A stretch of DNA of 6,590 nucleotides from Candidatus Omnitrophota bacterium. GTDB taxonomy: Bacteria > Omnitrophota > Gorgyraeia > Tantalellales > Tantalellaceae. A model generated the notes under the pieces. The model did not search any database. It saw only the letters and a list, made by a program, of their open reading frames with translations, and was not told where the DNA came from. The position numbers and the translations under genes were made by a program. Of this stretch, positions 4,139-6,590 are shown in pieces. Numbering within the stretch: the stretch's first letter is position 1; every line of letters starts with the position of its first letter. The stretch lies in NCBI GenBank assembly GCA_018814505.1, contig JAHIZQ010000277.1, positions 1-6,590 of the forward strand. The letters are read 5' to 3'.

Positions 4139-6586
4139 TTACACGGCTTGCGCGAACTTTTGCGCCGCTTCGTATAGTGGCATCATCTTTTCATCCACAA
4201 ATCCGCAAGCTTTACCAATTGCCGCAATAATTCTTTCTACTGTCAATTTATCAACCAAAATAACGTTACGAGGCAAAGTTTCTTCAGCGTCTTCATCTAT
4301 CTTAAAATAATAAAAACGAGGCGTATCTTTTTTTATTTCAGATACAACTTCGGCAACGGTTTCAGCAAAAAATATCTTGTTCTTCTCATCCGCAAGTTCT
4401 ATTTCGTTTATATATCTTATTATTGTTTTCTGTTTTTCGGTTTTGGCAACAACTCCCAGTTTTATATCTGCTCTTGCCAGTTTTGGCAATAAAGCTCCCA
4501 CCCCGTTATCAAACGTAACTTTTTGTGAAAATATAAGCGCTGACTTTTCATCTAATTTTGAAAAGTCAGGTATATTCTCGAAAATTGTATCTTTAACAAA
4601 ACTTGGCGCGGTACGTGTTACTTCACAAACGACACTTCCAAGAAAATCTCTAACTTCTTCTTTTGTTGAATAATTTGTAAGAGAAAATGAGTCTTTATCT
4701 GTTTCAACGTATATCTCTCTATTATTCCTCGTTCCGGAAAACGCAACATTTATAAAATATTTTTCGCGATCTTGCTCTTTTTCTACAAACGGCATAAGAC
4801 ATAATCTTATCCCTCTATAAATCTTCTCAGGCGGATTCCTAAAATATGTTTTGGGATTTATTTCAAGAAAAATTTCTTTTTCTTCCTGAGCTAGCGGAGA
4901 AACAACTTTTAACAGTAATCCTTCTTGCTGTTTTGTCAAGTTCTTATCAATATCTTTTGAATAAATTCCCCCTTCAGTCGTTGAAATCCTTTTGAGCAAT
5001 TTTTTAGACCATTTAGCACTAGTATGTGAAACATAATTTACTTTTGAAACTTTACATTTTTTCCCCTTGACCAAAAAACCAAAAACTTCATCCACATAAT
5101 TAACGATTGTGTCAATTTTTTCTTTATTTATTGATTCAAAATTTTTCTGCTCAAAAAACTCATTTTTAAAAGATTTTCTAAGCCTCTGACAACTTACAGC
5201 GTTATACCTGTAATCAAGTGGAATAATATCAAAAGCCTCTTCTAAAAAAGAATAAACAGTTTCACTTAATTCTTGTTTCCATTTTTTGAATACACTTGGG
5301 GCAAAATCCTTTCTTTTCGACTGAACCCAGTTCCCTATTTGTTTCCACGCGTTCCAGATACGTTCACGAATTTTGAATCCATAATCATCATCTAAAACCT
5401 TTTCTAAACATTTATCACTAACGTAAGCATCTTTCTCCAGAGCAATATGCGGTTCCAAGATTTGCAAAGCTAAATCGTAAACAATATCCAGAATATATTC
5501 TCCAAAAAATTCTGGTACCCCTTCAAAATAAGTTTCTGCGAACACATGCCTCTTTTTTTGAATTTCCTTTTTTTCTTCCTGATTCGGCATACGTTTTTTA
5601 GTTAATAAACACTTGTGTATTGCATTTCTATAAATGCTAAAAATGCTAAAGGTTCCTTTTAAAATACGGTAATATTCATCCTCACTTGTCTCATCTTCCA
5701 CGTCAATTTTTTGTTCCTCACAAAATTTTAAAACTTTTTGTGAAAGTTTCAAAATAGCGCTTCTAGTTAATTCTTTATCTCTCATCTTTAATTGTTCAAT
5801 TGAAGTCTCATATTTAGCTTTTTGTAAATCCAGCCATTTTTCAACTTTTTTCCATTCCTGTTGTAATGCTATATACAAACTGGAAGTTGAACTATTTTCT
5901 TCAAATAAAACATTTTTAAGATATTCATTTTTAGTGTATGCTTTTTTTCTTAGCCCAAAATAGGGCTCTAAAAAATCTAAAGCCAAATAATAAATTATGT
6001 TAAACGTATCTTTTCTCAAAGAATCTGTAATGCCTTCAAAATGATACCCCTCCATGAGCGCGCGTTTTTTTAGAATCTCCTTTTTTTCTAGAGTATTTGG
6101 AACGCGTTTCTTATCAAATAAACAGCGATTTATGCCTTGCTTATAAACATCAAAAATATGGCATAACTCATATAATAAATTTCCGTATTTAGTTAAACCA
6201 TTTTCTGTTTTTATATCAATTTCTAACCTTTCACAATATTTTTCGATTTTTTTTGAAAATTCATGAATTGCAATATTAGTAAGTATTTCACTTTTTGTAT
6301 TATCCCGCGCTATATTGTTAAAAAATAAATCTTTCTCTATTTCGCCCCAAACTCCACATATCCTTTCATGTAAATTGGAACGAGTTTGATCTGACAAAAT
6401 ATTTTTCAAAGCGTCATCATAAGCCCAGGCATTCTCCTTTTGTGCGATATTCGGTTCAACTAATTTCATGGCCACATTGAATACACATTGCATTATACTC
6501 TGCCTTAAAGAATCCGTTATACCAACATAAAATTTACCTTCATCTGAAGCACATTTAGTCAAAATTTCTAAAATTTCTTCCGGCAT
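4139..6586 (-). CDS. Unrecognised large helical protein with three tandem N-terminal repeats (5' end at window edge)
   Basis: I do not recognise this 815-residue protein. Residues 1 to about 475 hold three diverged units of about 165 residues, each with an [FY].GITDSLR-like segment (22-28, 185-191, weaker at 356-362), then a helix ending in LEP or VEP (44-45, 207-208, 378-379) and a [AY]-x(4)-LKNVL-like segment. Units are joined by near-identical linkers: CLFDKKRVPN, CLLTKKRMPN, then EKKEI.KKR. The rest (about 510-815) is different, with alternating strand-like and helix-like stretches such as IKLGVVAKT, KIFFAET, RFYYFKID and NVILVDKLTVERII, suggesting an alpha/beta fold. No signal peptide or membrane segment is visible. 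Only four bases precede the ATG, so no ribosome site can be judged. MPEE aligns with the MPNQEEKKE of unit 3, so this Met may be internal. Its stop lies 30 nt before the rib operon's -35 box, and no terminator separates them. Confidence 0.8.
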   Translation of the reverse strand: MPEEILEILTKCASDEGKFYVGITDSLRQSIMQCVFNVAMKLVEPNIAQKENAWAYDDALKNILSDQTRSNLHERICGVWGEIEKDLFFNNIARDNTKSEILTNIAIHEFSKKIEKYCERLEIDIKTENGLTKYGNLLYELCHIFDVYKQGINRCLFDKKRVPNTLEKKEILKKRALMEGYHFEGITDSLRKDTFNIIYYLALDFLEPYFGLRKKAYTKNEYLKNVLFEENSSTSSLYIALQQEWKKVEKWLDLQKAKYETSIEQLKMRDKELTRSAILKLSQKVLKFCEEQKIDVEDETSEDEYYRILKGTFSIFSIYRNAIHKCLLTKKRMPNQEEKKEIQKKRHVFAETYFEGVPEFFGEYILDIVYDLALQILEPHIALEKDAYVSDKCLEKVLDDDYGFKIRERIWNAWKQIGNWVQSKRKDFAPSVFKKWKQELSETVYSFLEEAFDIIPLDYRYNAVSCQRLRKSFKNEFFEQKNFESINKEKIDTIVNYVDEVFGFLVKGKKCKVSKVNYVSHTSAKWSKKLLKRISTTEGGIYSKDIDKNLTKQQEGLLLKVVSPLAQEEKEIFLEINPKTYFRNPPEKIYRGIRLCLMPFVEKEQDREKYFINVAFSGTRNNREIYVETDKDSFSLTNYSTKEEVRDFLGSVVCEVTRTAPSFVKDTIFENIPDFSKLDEKSALIFSQKVTFDNGVGALLPKLARADIKLGVVAKTEKQKTIIRYINEIELADEKNKIFFAETVAEVVSEIKKDTPRFYYFKIDEDAEETLPRNVILVDKLTVERIIAAIGKACGFVDEKMMPLYEAAQKFAQAV
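5162..6586 (-). repeat. Three tandem protein-level repeats within the large ORF
   Basis: The units correspond roughly to 6104-6586, 5591-6103 and 5162-5590. Repeats 1 and 2 share GITDSLR exactly, and 2 and 3 share the KKR.PN...EKKEI.KKR linker. Short stretches are still similar in DNA (for example around 6018 and 6508), which indicates internal duplication that has since diverged. The third unit departs from the pattern after about residue 425. Confidence 0.75.
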
Positions 6587-6590
6587 CGGC

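Noticed and set aside
1..6590. CRISPR array, tRNA, rRNA, integrase or transposase genes
   Set aside because: I saw no regular spaced repeats, no tRNA-like cloverleaf or CCA end, and no such coding motif on either strand.

Overview
The window reads as a stretch of bacterial chromosome, moderately AT-rich, with every convincing gene on the minus strand (transcription runs from high to low coordinates). The main content is a riboflavin (vitamin B2) biosynthesis operon controlled by an FMN riboswitch. The gene set, a bacterial-type promoter, Shine-Dalgarno sites and an RFN element establish a bacterium. The lineage is not fixed by the sequence. The AT-rich coding, a large unrecognised repeat protein and a dispersed-repeat-like palindrome resemble uncultured candidate phyla such as Omnitrophota, but that is a guess.

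Layout in the direction of transcription. (1) About 4139-6586: a long, mostly helical protein of unknown function with three copies of a roughly 165-residue unit at its N-terminus and a distinct C-terminal half. Its 5' end lies at the window edge, so it may be incomplete. (2) About 3784-4138: a control region holding an extended -10 promoter, an FMN riboswitch whose P2 loop is unusually long, a Rho-independent terminator, and a short leader to ribBA. (3) 2575-3783: ribBA, the bifunctional first-step enzyme for both branches. (4) 2494-2566: a perfect 28-bp inverted repeat between ribBA and ribH, most like a REP/MITE-type mobile palindrome. (5) 1983-2453: ribH (lumazine synthase). (6) 1523-1954: nusB. 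(7) 672-1519: a PHP-family phosphoesterase split into two frames at a run of seven Gs. (8) 1-688: ribD, whose 3' part lies beyond the window.

Together ribBA, ribD and ribH supply every enzyme of the riboflavin pathway except riboflavin synthase (ribE), which is not in the window and may lie beyond the left edge, and a dedicated phosphatase. Tight spacing (ribH to nusB 28 nt, nusB to PHP 3 nt, PHP and ribD overlapping by 17 nt) suggests one transcript from the riboswitch promoter, so nusB and the PHP gene would fall under FMN control unless internal promoters exist.

The points most worth a second look are the insert in the riboswitch P2 loop, the palindrome inside the operon, the PHP frameshift at a homopolymer, and the unclassified repeat protein.
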